64,000 bases of DNA from Portulaca oleracea (GCA_029582165.1 CM055887.1:17593190-17657189); one strand, 5' to 3'; shown: positions 20,619 through 31,566, counted from the stretch's first letter. Numbers and translations are program-made. Notes: generated by a model from the sequence alone, not told the origin.

Positions 20619-23183
20619 ATGCGAAAAGCTCCACTCTTTGAGCTTGATCCTGAAATCGAAAGAACCTTTCGCTCCCGGCGAAAGAAGCAAAAGTTAGAGC
20701 ACGCCCGGAGAAGACAAGAAGAGAACTCCAAGCGAAAGAACACCATGTCCGGTGGAGGCGGCAGTGGAGAGCCTAGAATCACGCTTGGCTCCTATGTGAT
20801 GCCAAATGTCACAAATCAACCCTCCACCATTAATCCTCCAAGAGTGGCCGCTGACGATTTCGAGCTGAGGAGTTCACTCATCAATTTGGTGAAGGCCAAC
20901 CCATTCCATGGCCTCCCCAATGAAGATCCCAACCGGCACCTTCGCCTATTCAACCAAGCATGTGAGATCTTTAAGGCAAATGGTGCAACGCCCGATGCAA
21001 TCAAGCTGCGATTGATTCCCTTTTCACTTGAAGGGAAGGCTTGGGAGTGGTTGGACGCTCTTCCATCAAGCTCTGCCATCACCACTTTTGACCAACTTGC
21101 TAGCCTATTCTTGGCGAAGTACTTTCCTCCTAGCAAGTTGACGAGCCTCCGGAATCAAATCTCAACATTTGTCCAAGAGCCGGACGAGTCCCTCTATGAA
21201 GCGTGGGAGAGGTTCAAGGACCTCTTACGTCAATGCCCCCACCATGGTTTAGAACTACGGGTCCCGATACAAGCCTTCTACAACGGGGTGGATGAAAACT
21301 TGAGGGCCAACATCTTGGCGGCGGCGGGAGGCAACATCATGTCCAAGACAGTGGCGGAACTTCAAACTTTGATTGAGGAGATGACAATCAATAGCTACCA
21401 GTGGTCAAAGCCCCGTTCCAGGAGGACGGGAGGTAAGTATGAAGTTGATGCTATTTCTATGTTGAATGCTAAGTTGGATGCCATGACTAAGAAGATGGAT
21501 TTGTTGAATGTGAATGCTCCCCCTCCCCAACCATGTGCGTCGTGTCAATCATATGAGCATGAGACCTTGAATTGTCCTAGTGGGTTGGTTAGCAATGAAT
21601 CGACCGAAGTGGTTAACTATGTTGGTAACCCTTCTCATAGGCAAAACTTTGACCCTTTTTCCAATACTTACAATCCCGGTTTTAGGTTCCACCCGAACTT
21701 TTCTTACCGGAATAATAACCAAATGGGTCAACCCCAAGGACAAAGACAACCCCAAGCACCTCCACCACAAGCTCCCCAAAAGCCTAACCTAGAGGCTATG
21801 ATACAAGCTTTGATGTTGTCTCAACAACATCATCAACAACGGCAACTTGAGCATCAACAAAGACAAGATGAGGTGATTAAGGCCTTAGCTACTAAAGTTG
21901 ACCTTATGAGCACCCACACTCAAATGCTTGAGAATCAAATTGCCATTCAAGCTGGTACCTCCACTACCCCTCCGGGAATGCTTCCCGGAAAGCCCGAACC
22001 TAACCCTAAGGAACAATGTAATGCCATTGTTTTGAGGAGTGGGACACAATATGAGGGACCTAGCATGCCAAATGCAAAGCATGGGGGAGTTGTGGTTGAG
22101 AAAGAGGTTGAGACGCCTAGTGAGAATGTTGTTGGTTTTCAAAGAGAGAAAGACCTTGAGAGTGAGCATTCAAAAGAGAACACCGAAACCCGACCTTCAT
22201 CTCCACCTAGAGTTTACAAACCACCGTTACCCTTTCCTCAAAGATATGCTAAGGCTAAATTTGATGCAAAATTCGGCAAGTTCTTTAATATGTTAAAGCA
22301 ATTGAATGTGAATGTGCCGTTTTTGGATGTTTTATCTCAAATGCCTTTGTATGCAAAGTTTTTGAAAGAAATCCTCTCTAAAAAGAGGAAAATTGATGAA
22401 ATTGAGGAAGTTGCTTTGACTGAAGAATGTAGTTCTGTGGTTCTTAACAAGCTTACTCCTAAGCTTAAGGACCCGGGAAGCTTTAGTATTCCATGTGGCC
22501 TAGGTAGCTTAACCGTTGATCGAGCTTTGTATGATGTGGGTTCCAGTGTAAGCTTAATGCCCTATTCTTTGTATGAACGATTGAACCTAGGAGAGTTGAG
22601 ACCAACTACCATGTCATTGCAAATGGCGGATTGTTCTATCAAGTACCCTAAGGGTATTTTGGAGGACTTTCCCCTTAAGGTGGGTGATCGTTATGTGCCG
22701 ATTGATTTTGTCATCCTTGATATGCCCGAAGATTCCCGTACCCAAATCATTTTGGGGAGACCTTTTCTTGCTACCGTAGGGTGTGTCATAGATGTACAAT
22801 GTGGAAAGATGAAGTTTAGGATAGGGGAACATGAACTTGAGTTTGATTTATTCCGTGATGTTTTGCCACGTGGCGTTTCCCCTTGTTTTGGTGTTGATGC
22901 GTTTGGTGAGAAGGATAAGAATGTTGATGGTATGATTTGTGAAAAGAAAGATGATGGTGTGCATGTAGTGGAGAGTGAAAAGCTTGAGAAATCTCGTGAC
23001 CATTCTGTTGAAAATTCTTGTGGTTTATTTATTGATAAAGGCCATGAACTTGGCGATGCAAGAGTGGGAATAAAAGAAATTTTGCTCCCATCTAACATCA
23101 TCAAGAATGTGCCTTATGCTATTAACAAGGGTACGTTGGATGAGATTTTCAGGTTTGATGATGGAGATCCCCCCCATTTTTGA
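20619..23183 (+). CDS. gag: T3 Gag-protease polyprotein, intact
   Basis: An uninterrupted ORF of 854 codons from the methionine at 20619; an upstream in-frame ATG at 20577 would add 14 residues, and I prefer 20619 (MRKAPLFELDPEIE). Residue positions here use the 20619 start. The N-terminus is very basic and glycine-containing. The retrotransposon gag domain spans about residues 90-280 (LRLFNQACEIF, GKAWEWLDALP, FLAKYFPPSK, DESLYEAWERFKDLL). A CCHC zinc knuckle, CASCQSYEHETLNC, follows at about 305-318. A Q-rich linker leads to a pepsin-type protease whose active site reads DVGSSVSLMP (D codon 22533-22535) with the later ILGRPFLA. The active site has V where T or S is usual in retroviral proteases and L or T in relatives. 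Gag would assemble particles and the protease would mature them. No RT or integrase follows, so polymerase activity must come from elsewhere. The frame is undamaged, which fits the young LTRs. Confidence 0.95.
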   Translation: MRKAPLFELDPEIERTFRSRRKKQKLEHARRRQEENSKRKNTMSGGGGSGEPRITLGSYVMPNVTNQPSTINPPRVAADDFELRSSLINLVKANPFHGLPNEDPNRHLRLFNQACEIFKANGATPDAIKLRLIPFSLEGKAWEWLDALPSSSAITTFDQLASLFLAKYFPPSKLTSLRNQISTFVQEPDESLYEAWERFKDLLRQCPHHGLELRVPIQAFYNGVDENLRANILAAAGGNIMSKTVAELQTLIEEMTINSYQWSKPRSRRTGGKYEVDAISMLNAKLDAMTKKMDLLNVNAPPPQPCASCQSYEHETLNCPSGLVSNESTEVVNYVGNPSHRQNFDPFSNTYNPGFRFHPNFSYRNNNQMGQPQGQRQPQAPPPQAPQKPNLEAMIQALMLSQQHHQQRQLEHQQRQDEVIKALATKVDLMSTHTQMLENQIAIQAGTSTTPPGMLPGKPEPNPKEQCNAIVLRSGTQYEGPSMPNAKHGGVVVEKEVETPSENVVGFQREKDLESEHSKENTETRPSSPPRVYKPPLPFPQRYAKAKFDAKFGKFFNMLKQLNVNVPFLDVLSQMPLYAKFLKEILSKKRKIDEIEEVALTEECSSVVLNKLTPKLKDPGSFSIPCGLGSLTVDRALYDVGSSVSLMPYSLYERLNLGELRPTTMSLQMADCSIKYPKGILEDFPLKVGDRYVPIDFVILDMPEDSRTQIILGRPFLATVGCVIDVQCGKMKFRIGEHELEFDLFRDVLPRGVSPCFGVDAFGEKDKNVDGMICEKKDDGVHVVESEKLEKSRDHSVENSCGLFIDKGHELGDARVGIKEILLPSNIIKNVPYAINKGTLDEIFRFDDGDPPHF

Positions 23184-24700
23184 AGGAGGTGATGAGTTTG
23201 ACCCAAGCTGTGAGGTCAATTTGAAGATGTTTGGAGGTACTATGCAATGTGAAGCTCCAAAAGCCCTTGGCTATGGAGTTATGGACTATTCACCGGGTTG
23301 AGAGGTACCTTGTCCAGCTTAGGACATTAAACAAGCGCTTCTTGGGAGGCAACCCAAGCTTTTTCGATTTTATTTATTTTCTTTTTAGGATTTTCTAAAA
23401 TTTTTCCTTATTTTTATTCTTTTTATTTTTGATTTTTCTAGATTTGTGTTTTCTTCCTTTGCTTCTCGGGTGATGTTTCGCATTGCGGACAATGCTCGAT
23501 TCAAGCATGGGGGGACTTGTGTAAACTTTTTGTGGATATGTGTGTTTTGAGTCGTTTTTATTTTTGATTTTTAACTTGTTTTGAGTCTTTTTCTTTAGTT
23601 TTGTTTTTATTTTCTTTGTTTTCTAGATTTGCTTGTAGTTTTTAATTTCTTCTTTCGTAGGTTGTTTTCGTTTTCTTATTTTCTTATTTTCATTTTGAGG
23701 CTTGTAAAAAGTTTTTAAAAAAAAATTTAAAAAAATCAGAAAAGTAAAAAAAAAAGTTTGATATAGGATTTGGCGAGATAGTTTTCTTTTGACTTGATTT
23801 GATCCTGTATAGCCCGTTTGTGAAAGACTGTGAATTGACATGAGTTGTGAAGCTAATTGTTGTGAGAATTGTGCTAGGATAGTAAGACCGATTGCCTTTG
23901 TTTCTATTGTAAGAGTGAGTTGTGCATATGCATATCTTCTTAAACTAGGTAATGATTGTTGAGCGCTACCCGTGAGTTCACATAAGCCTAAAAGAAAAGA
24001 CTAATCATTTTTATTAGTCTAATTTCCATGAGGGACTCACCATTGTGGCATCCTCCTTCATTTGCTTTGCATCTCCTTGAAATTGCTATGCGTTGTACAC
24101 TGACAAGATGATAGAGGCATTAGGATTTGAACCCTAGCCCCGTTACAACCCTTGAAAGTCCTCTTGATTGTCATTGTTGCTTTGCAAATTGCGGTGGAGA
24201 GTTGAGATTCTTAGCAAGTACGTGGTTGGTTGTGACTTTGGTTTGAGTATTTAAGCGAACTTTCAATGATTTTTTTTATATTTAAACACAGGAGAGGAGT
24301 GTTTCCACATTCCCAGAAAGTGAGTTTGCTCTTCATTCATACCTAATTTCATGCTTAACATGTGCCTTCTTATCTCATTCAGTGATTAAGGGTGACTGGT
24401 TGAACTTGATGAGTACCATTCTTGAATAATTTGTCTTCATTTACTTGTGTAAATTGGCTTCTTCTTCACTCTTGGGTTGTACTTTAGATTAGATTGGGTT
24501 GATTGAATGTTCTATCATTGCCATCCTGCAGATTTATAATTAAATAACAATTTTCGCTTTCGTTAATTTTTACTTTTGAGTCTTTTTACTTTTGCTTTGA
24601 GTTCTTTGAGTCTTTTTGTCCCGTTTTCTTTTATTTTCTTTCTTTTTCTTTCTTTGACTTTTCTTTTGAGTTTGGACTTTCTTAGGGACAAGCAAGGACT
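23184..24700 (+). other. T3 untranslated region replacing pol
   Basis: No ORF with family features. AT-rich blocks and T-runs (23355-23760) are followed by unique sequence. An internal polypurine-like module lies at about 23480-23516. This is where RT, RNase H and integrase would be in a full Athila. Confidence 0.8.
23480..23516 (+). other. T3 internal polypurine tract with stem-loop
   Basis: CATTGCGGACAATG (5-bp stem, 4-base loop) is followed by CTCGATTCAAGCATGGGGGG. The terminal module at 24684-24714 has AGGGACAAGCAAGGACTAAGCATGGGGG. The two share AAGCATGGGGG. Confidence 0.7.
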
Positions 24701-24715
24701 AAGCATGGGGGATTT
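24701..24715 (+). other. T3 terminal polypurine tract
   Basis: AAGCATGGGGGATTT directly precedes the 3' LTR start TGATAAGTGC, giving the plus-strand priming site. Confidence 0.85.
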
Positions 24716-26152
24716 TGATAAGTGCTTCTTGTATATATGAGAACTTGGTTGTTTTGATGAGAATTTGGGGAATATTTGATATGATTATGTTATTTTGTAC
24801 CCGAATTTCCCATATTACACTTTGTTTGGAGTTTGGTGAGTTTTGTAGGGAATTTGTGAAGAATCGATGTAAACCGAGCCCAAAAAGCAAGTGTAGATCC
24901 AAGTTATGAGCTTAAAGGACCAAGAAGTGAGATGTTGGATCACCCAAGGCCCAAACAATGGCCCAAAGTACTCCTAGGCCTGAAAAAGACAGTGGCACGG
25001 GTGGTGTCTACAGTGGCACGGGTAGTGCCTATGACCAGAACGTGAAGAATTGTGTGCAGTGAAGCGACACGGGTAGTGCCTAGGGGGGCACGGTCCGTGT
25101 CACTATGAGCACGGTCCGTGTCACCCCTGGCACGGTCCGTACCTCTCCTGTCTTTTCATTTTCGGCGGTTTTGAGTTTATATTTGCCTATATTATGCTTA
25201 TTTCTGGCGGAGTTTAGAATCAATCATCCATCATCATCCATTTCATGCCCTAATCATATCATTCATCATCCATATTCCATTCCAACATTGAAGATTGAGA
25301 GAAGATTGAAGATTGAAGAGCAACTCGAACATACTTTGAAGTGGAGGAGCAAAAGTCCTCCATTGTTGATTCCTAGCAAGTTTGTTCTTCACTTTGGTTT
25401 ATTTCTCATTCTCTCAAATATTTTCATATGCTTTCTAGAATAGATTTCAATTGCTTTGTAGTTTCAAACATGAATTGTGAGTAGTTCTTTTAGTTTAGGG
25501 GATGAACCTTTGAAGTTGCTTGATGAATTGACTTTGTTGGATTGAATTATCATGAATTTAGTTTGTTTCAATCTATTTGGTCTTTGAATTGAATTGTTAT
25601 TGCTTTTGCTTGATCACCAATTGCATGTTAATAGGCTGTTGAATGAAGTACCGAAAGGAGAAGTTTGATTACCCGAAGACCTAGATTAGACTAGTTAAAA
25701 TTATCTAGACATAGAAGTTTTAACTAGGGTTCTTGAGATAATTAGATCTTTAACCTTGACTAAATCAAAATAACCACGAAAGTAGGTGCTTGGTTAGTCT
25801 TGGCAATTCGCTCTATTGGCAAAATCTCATTGCGAAGTATTCTATGCGATTATCGAACCTTGATTGTGCAAATTAATGAAATGAGAGTTCAATCCACATC
25901 GTTGATTCGTTATTTGACTTAGGTTTCATCCCCTGAACACCTTTTTCCTTTGATTTCATCAGAATAGTTCGGTGAATATTCGTTTGTTTAGACCTTGTTT
26001 GTGATTAGAGTTAGATTTAGTTGATTCAAAACAAAAACCCGATCGGCTTAGCGATCAACTAGGAGGCTAGTTCAGTGCGTTGAAAGGAAAAGTCCCTGTG
26101 GGATCGACCTTGATATTTGCTACACGTACACCCGTGCGCTTGCGGCCTATCA
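24716..26152 (+). repeat. T3 3' LTR
   Basis: 1437 bp, TGATAAGTGC...GGCCTATCA, with the canonical TG start. It matches the 5' LTR apart from about a dozen substitutions and a 12-bp insertion in the inverted-repeat cluster. The TSD CTTGC follows at 26153-26157. Confidence 0.95.
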
Positions 26153-27290
26153 CTTGCATGTTGGGATTTAAACGACGTTGGGGTTGCCTAGTAGGCTTGG
26201 CATCTTCTAACAAGTCAATCGAATGCATGCATATGGAAGGGGACAAACCTTTCAAATCTTCTATTTTATAACCTAATGCACCCCTATGTTTTCTAAGCAA
26301 ATCAAGCTACTTGGATAATTCAAAATCATTCAAATTCGTATTCACAATGACAAGATAAGATTTCTCATCATCCAAGAAAGCATATTGGAGGGAAGGGGGT
26401 AAAGCTTTAAGCTCTAAAAAGTAGAAGATTGAATTTGAGAGGAAGACATACCTTTGAAGATCGCATCTTGAATCTCCATGCACTCCATATAAGGCTCATC
26501 AATAATAACCTCCTTATGCATGGGTGAAGAGTCAAGAAGGTTGGTGAAGAAAGTGATATCAGTGCCGTCGGTCTCAAATTGGAAAGACTCCAATAAGCAA
26601 GCTCCCAATGGATCGTCACAAATAGATTCAAGGAAATGGGAGTCCTCAATATACTTATCAACAAGAAACTCCATCATATCAATAGCATAGCATGAGTCCC
26701 CATACGAAGGATCTTTCAATGACCCCTCAAGTTGAAAAATGATGCTTTCATTCCCGACATTCAACGACATGCTTCCATTCTTCACATCAATAATTGCTCC
26801 CGCCGTAGCAAGGAACGGCCTTCCCAAAATAATAGGGATGTTGTTGTTTCCTCTATCTCAAAGATCACAAAATCACAAGGAATCAAAAACCGCCCCACTT
26901 GGACCGGGATGTCTTCCAATATTCCCAAAGGTCTTCGCACAGAACGGCCGGCCAATTGAAGGTTAATTGTTGTAGGAGCTAGATCGTCGAGATTTAACTT
27001 CTTGCAAATCGAATAAGGCATGACGCTTACACTTGCTCCTAGATCGCAAAGGGCACGGCCAATCCACATATCGCCAATGGTGCATGGAATAGAAAAACTT
27101 CCGGGGTCGGCTAACTTCTCCGGTGATTTGTTATCGATAATTGCACTACAATCCGCTGTCAAATGGATCGTAGATCTCTCGTGAATCCTCCTCTTGCTCG
27201 TGAGAAGCTTCTTCAAATTCTTCTTGAAAGACGGGACTTCAGAAATGGCATCAAGAAATGGAATGTTAACTTGAAGCTTCTTGAGCATCT
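26153..27290 (-). pseudogene. pol: T2 pol 5' part: aspartic protease and linker to RT (broken)
   Basis: Minus-strand frames show the protease active site DLGASVSVMP (D codon 27043-27045), the substrate-flap region and the later GRPFLATAGAIIDV phrase. A linker to RT follows, ending with KPTRQPQRRLNPNMQ at the T3 junction. At least two frameshifts occur (near 26810 and between about 26415 and 26300). Removing T3 and one TSD copy brings the linker and the RT at 19054 into the same reading frame. The protease would cut the polyprotein, but this copy is inactive. Confidence 0.9.
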
Positions 27291-29073
27291 CAATGAATTT
27301 TGAAAACTTTGCATCGGATTTTGGCTTTGCTAACCGATCGGGAAAAGGGACCGATGGTAGCTTTGGCTTCTCAATAGTTGGATTGGTTCTTCTTCCATCA
27401 TTTTTCCTTTCCCTTTCCTTAACTTCTCCATCTCCTCTCTCTCTTTACTAGATTCTCTCAATTCATCCTCATGTACTCCCTCAACTTCCTCACCCAAGAC
27501 TAACTCACTTTCCCGCTTCTCCATCAAATCTTACGCCTCCGAGACATCCACCACATCACCTTTTTTGTCACCCAAGACCACCTCTCCCACCATCCTAGGG
27601 CCATCAATCTCCTTACCACTCCTCAATGTAATAGCATTAAGTTGTCCCTTCGGGTTTGGTTGGGGTTGGCTAGGCAAGGATTGGATAGGTTGAGATTGTT
27701 GTACCAATTGAGCCAATAATAACTCGAGGTTCTTAATGCGAGCTTGGTCTTTTTCTCGATCTAAGGCCATCTTTTCTTGAGATAAGGCTATCTTTTCTTG
27801 AAATAAGGCTAACTTTTGAAGGGTTTGGTCAAGGGTTTCATGTTGTAGTGATTTGGGTGCTTGGGAAGATTGACCTTGGTGAGGAATTTTGGTGGTGGTT
27901 TTGGTGGTATTGGCGGCCATTTTGATTTGGGAAACCGGGGGTGGGTTTTGGTTTAGCGGAGCTTGTTGGTTGTAGGCGTAATTCCCACGAGGACGAATGG
28001 GGGTTTGTTTGGTATAGGAGAGGTTATTGTTGGGATAAATAGCTTGGACTTGCTCGGTTTGATACTCTTCACATTGCTTCAAAGAATGTGGCCCTCCACA
28101 AAAATCACATACCAAGGCTCGGGCATCCGGAATAAGCATAGGTACTTCTTGAGCCGCCTTTACTTGCCTCGTGGTTTCCTCCAAAGCTTCCTTTTGTTGC
28201 ATCTCAGGAATGGCATTCATGAGAAATTTAATAGTAGGATTGCTTTCTAGAGGAGGATCATCTCTTGGACTACGGCCGCCTCCCGAATGAGGAGAGTTTT
28301 GAGATAGCTCGTGAAGAAATACGTTTGCTTCCTCCGCCGTCTTCTTGAGGAACATGCCCCCCCGAGGCATGATCGATGGATTCTCGCAAAGAGCTACTCA
28401 ATCCGGAATAGAAGTGATGCAATAATAACCAATCCTCAAGATTGTGGTGTGGACACCTCCGTTAGATACCCTTGAATCTCCCCCATGCTTCGAATAACGA
28501 CTCATCGGGCTCTTGCTTGACGCTCACGATGGCTTGCCTCAACCGACACGCCTCATCATTGTGGAAAAACCTTTGAAGAAATTCGCAGCTAAGGGCATCC
28601 CATGTTGAATAAGTTCCGGGCGGACACGTGTTGAGCCATAATAATGCTTTCCCCTTCAAAGTAAGAGGGAAAAACTTCAGCTTCATGTATTCGGCGGAAA
28701 CTCCATTCATTTGTACGAAGCCGATGCGTTGCTCGAATCTGTTGATGTGGTCAATAGGATTTTCATGCTCTCCTCCATGGTACAGGGTGCTCTCAAATAT
28801 CTCCAACAAATATGGCTTGAATTCGAACGATGCATTCGGTGGTAATTCTGGTAATATGATGGGATCGCCTCCCGTACCCGACGATGGTAAGGAATATGAT
28901 GCTAAGGTACGGGGTGGATCTTGTTCTCCGTCAGACAGTGGAATTTCGGTCGTCTCCCGCTCCCTTTGTTGTCTTCTTTGTCTCGAGCTGGCGTTAGCTT
29001 GGCGAATAATACTTTCCGGATTCGGGTTCGGTGGAGCTATAGGAGTTTGGCCTCGTCGAGATCCAGTCCGCAT
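27291..29073 (-). pseudogene. gag: T2 gag (Athila type), broken
   Basis: The start is probably the methionine at 29073 (MRTGSRRGQTP), after a PBS-proximal leader; the upstream frame is hydrophobic and unlikely to be translated. The gag domain spans 28870-28465 (FELLEIFESTL-like start, ENPIDHINRFEQ, GKALLWLNTCPPG, FLQRFFHNDEA, DESLFEAWGRFKG). A frameshift or deletion follows near 28460-28375. A zinc knuckle CDFCGGPHSLKQC lies at about 28112-28074, then a Q/E coiled coil and the phrase NAITLRSGKEIDGP. A TAA at 27531-27533 and a frame change near 27330 break the C-terminus. Confidence 0.88.
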
Positions 29074-29188
29074 GCACAAAAGAACAAACAGAAGAATCAA
29101 ATTTCCAATAACCAAGGATAACAAAATCTCTAGCAGTGAAATGATCTTAAACAACCTAAAGACAAAGAGCTAAGCTAGGTGCGCTTGC

Positions 29189-29206
29189 TCCCCGGCAACG
29201 GCGCCA
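29189..29206 (-). other. T2 primer-binding site (tRNA-Asp)
   Basis: The minus strand reads TGGCGCCGTTGCCGGGGA, the exact complement of the 3' end of plant tRNA-Asp, three bases downstream of the 5' LTR end (29210). Confidence 0.92.
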
Positions 29207-29209
29207 TTT

Positions 29210-30895
29210 TGTTAGTTGAGTGGTTTGTAAGACCACGGTTTTGTTGTTCTTCCACAGGGAGCTAGGGGCCTTAGCTGCAACTAGTTGACTCTAGGTATGG
29301 TTTATGATCATGAAAGGATGATAGAATTTAGGGTAAAAACAGCACAAACACACTATGTTCAGTCAAAAAGGGGAAACAATGGGTGTCAGGAGACTTTTGG
29401 GATGCAAACGGGAATGAGGAAGTGGGTTTCGCAACAAGAGAGTAACGAGAAAGGAAAATCAAATGGTAATTCCGTTAGAAAATACCCACCGGGCTTCCTC
29501 TTTCAAGGATAGTCCGGATTAACTTCCCCAAAATCCATTGCCAGACTTGGGAAAGTTAATAGAACGGAATTTCCTAGTTAGTTTATATTCGCTTTCGCGA
29601 ACTAGAATACTACTAACTATCCTAATTCCTACCTTCCAACAAGCATTGGATGTATTCGGGGTGCTTTCACACCCAAATACATCCCACTTGAGGGAAGGAT
29701 AGGATTAGGAAGTTGATTTCCTAACTAGTTACTCACTAATATTGCTAACCCAAACCTAATCACCCATTCACACCCTTAATATCTCCCTAACCCATTAAGG
29801 TTCTAGCCACTAAACATCCTAACTATCATGATAATAACATCAACAACTTCATTCATGCTTAAAAGAGTGAACAAGATGACAATGAACATTCAACAATACC
29901 AATAATAATAAAAACAGAGATTAATAAATAAGCAATAAATTAGAGAGAGAAAGGTTAAGAAATGCTCATTGATTGTGATGACAAGGGAGAAAACTTCAGA
30001 ATAATAAAGCTCCAATGCTCCAAAGTTGAGAATAATCTTCAAACTTCCAATAAAAATCAAGAGAATCCAATACAAGAATCAATAATCTCAGCAAAGATCT
30101 TCCTTAATCAGTCTAATCTAAAGCTTAAAATGTGATAAAAATTGCGAAAGTATCATAAAAGATAGATAAAAGCTACCTCTAGATGATATCCAGCTTAAAT
30201 GACCTAAAATACATTAAATAGTAAACTAGGTTGTTACTCAAAACTCATCATTTTACACAACAGACAAAACTGTCCCGCAGGGGACCGTGGGCACGGTCAA
30301 GGTGACCGTGGTCACGGTCCTGCGTAAGGCAGGTGATTCTTCTCTTCGCTTCGCATCACCGTGGGCACGGTTCCCATGCACCGTGGGCACGGTCTAGGCG
30401 ATTTAGGGCTGACAACTTTTCGCTCCTTCGCACCGTCGTGGCTACGGTCATGGGAGACCGTGGCCACGGTCTTGTCCGGCTAGCTTCTTCCTTGGGCAGG
30501 GTAAAGATCTCACCGTGGCTACGGTCAGAGTGACCGTGACCACGGTCTGTCTCGGGTGTCAAGGTTTCTTCCTTAGCTTTGGCTTAATCACACCGTGGCT
30601 ACGGTCAAGGTGACCGCGGCCACGGTCTGTCTCGGGCACAAGATTCTTCAGAGTGATCTTCAACCGTTGTTTCTGCTTCCACTGCCTCTCGACATGACCG
30701 GCCCTTCTAATCCGCTGCCTTTGACACGACCAGGGCTCAGGGAATCTTAGGGAATTTCGGGATTCCCAAGATGGGTGCAATAATGGCCCATTTAGAATCG
30801 TTTTGAGTGACAACTTCGGAAACTACAAAAGTAACCAAAACGCATTAAAAGTTATTGAAACAAGCGGTATTTAGACATGAAATCAGGTCTAAACA
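29210..30895 (-). repeat. T2 5' LTR
   Basis: 1686 bp; minus strand TGTTTAGACC...CTCAACTAACA. Less decayed than the 3' LTR in its palindrome array. Confidence 0.93.
30283..30628. repeat. T2 5' LTR palindrome array (GACCGTGGCCACGGTC family)
   Basis: About ten copies, including the perfect 16-bp palindrome near 30455 and variants with TGGGCA, TGGTCA, TGGCTA or TGACCA centres. Copies occur in pairs 17-25 bp apart. Confidence 0.88.
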
Positions 30896-31560
30896 GTCGC
30901 TAAGGAGTATTCCACTTGCGATGAAGCCATGACTCCGTCGACCCAGACTGTACTGTCGTTTCTGAGAGAGTTGTCTAGGACAACTCTACGTTGGGGAGTA
31001 ATCCACGAGAGCTGAGATGGAGCGATGACTCTGTCGAAGGCAAACTATACTGATGTTTCTGAAAGAGTGGTTAAGGACAACTCTACATCAGTAAGATGAG
31101 GAGTATTCCGCTCAAACTAAGGTGATAACTTCGTCGACTCAGACTATACTACCGTTTCTGAGAGAGTTGTCTAGAACAACTCTACGTTAGTAAGCTGTGG
31201 AGTAATCCACGGAAGCTGAAGTAGAGCGATGACTCTGTCGACCCAAACTGTACTGCCGTTTCTGAAAGAGTTGTCTAGGACAACTCTACGTCAGTAAGTT
31301 GAGGAGTATTCCACTTGCAGCGAGGCGATAACCCTGTCGACCCAGGCTGCGCTACCGTTTCTGAGAAAGTTGTCTAGGACTACTCTACGTCAGTACGCTG
31401 AGGAGTAGTCCACGAAAGCAGAGATGGAGACACTGTCGACCCAGACAGTCCTGAAAAGAGTAATCTAGGACTACTCTACGTCAGTACGCTGAGGAGTAGT
31501 TCATGAAAGCAGAGATGGCAACACTGTCGACCCAGACAGCCCTGAAGAGAGAAGTCTAGG
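30896..31560 (+). repeat. T1 ~100-bp tandem array, main block
   Basis: About seven units of roughly 100 bp, each with GACT(C/T)TGTCGACCCAGAC, GTTTCTGAGAGAGTTGTCTAGGAC, AACTCTACGTCAGTA and GAGGAGTA(A/T)TCCAC blocks. The array starts left of T2 (about 9680) and continues right of the Harbinger element. Both insertions are therefore inside it. Confidence 0.88.
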
Positions 31561-31566
31561 ACCCTA

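Larger units (their letters stand above)
19055..26152 (+). mobile_element. T3: young, non-autonomous Athila-type element with an intact gag-protease ORF
   Basis: LTRs of 1425 bp (19055-20479) and 1437 bp (24716-26152) differ by about a dozen substitutions and one 12-bp indel by eye. The TSD is CTTGC on both sides. The element has a tRNA-Asp-type PBS, one long intact gag-protease ORF, a 1.5-kb untranslated stretch and a polypurine tract, but no RT, RNase H or integrase. It is inserted in T2 pol in the opposite orientation. It looks like a recent insertion that would need enzymes from a full-length Athila relative. The protein and LTR differ from T2, so it is not a fragment of T2. Confidence 0.94.
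9762..30895 (-). mobile_element. T2: Athila-type Ty3/gypsy element, minus strand, decayed
   Basis: Homologous LTRs at 9762-11513 and 29210-30895 flank a minus-strand element. The TSD is GTCAC (9757-9761) versus GTCGC (30896-30900), one mismatch. In minus-strand order it has a 5' LTR, a tRNA-Asp-type PBS, gag, protease, RT, RNase H, integrase, a further ORF in the env position, a polypurine tract and a 3' LTR, the Athila arrangement. T3 interrupts pol at 19055-26152. All genes carry stops or frameshifts and one catalytic residue change, so it is inactive. Its own length without T3 is about 14 kb. Confidence 0.93.

Noticed and set aside
20486..29206. tRNA genes at the tRNA-Asp and tRNA-Arg complementary sites
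   Set aside because: Only about 18 bases match at each site; these are primer-binding sites next to LTRs, with no tRNA cloverleaf.
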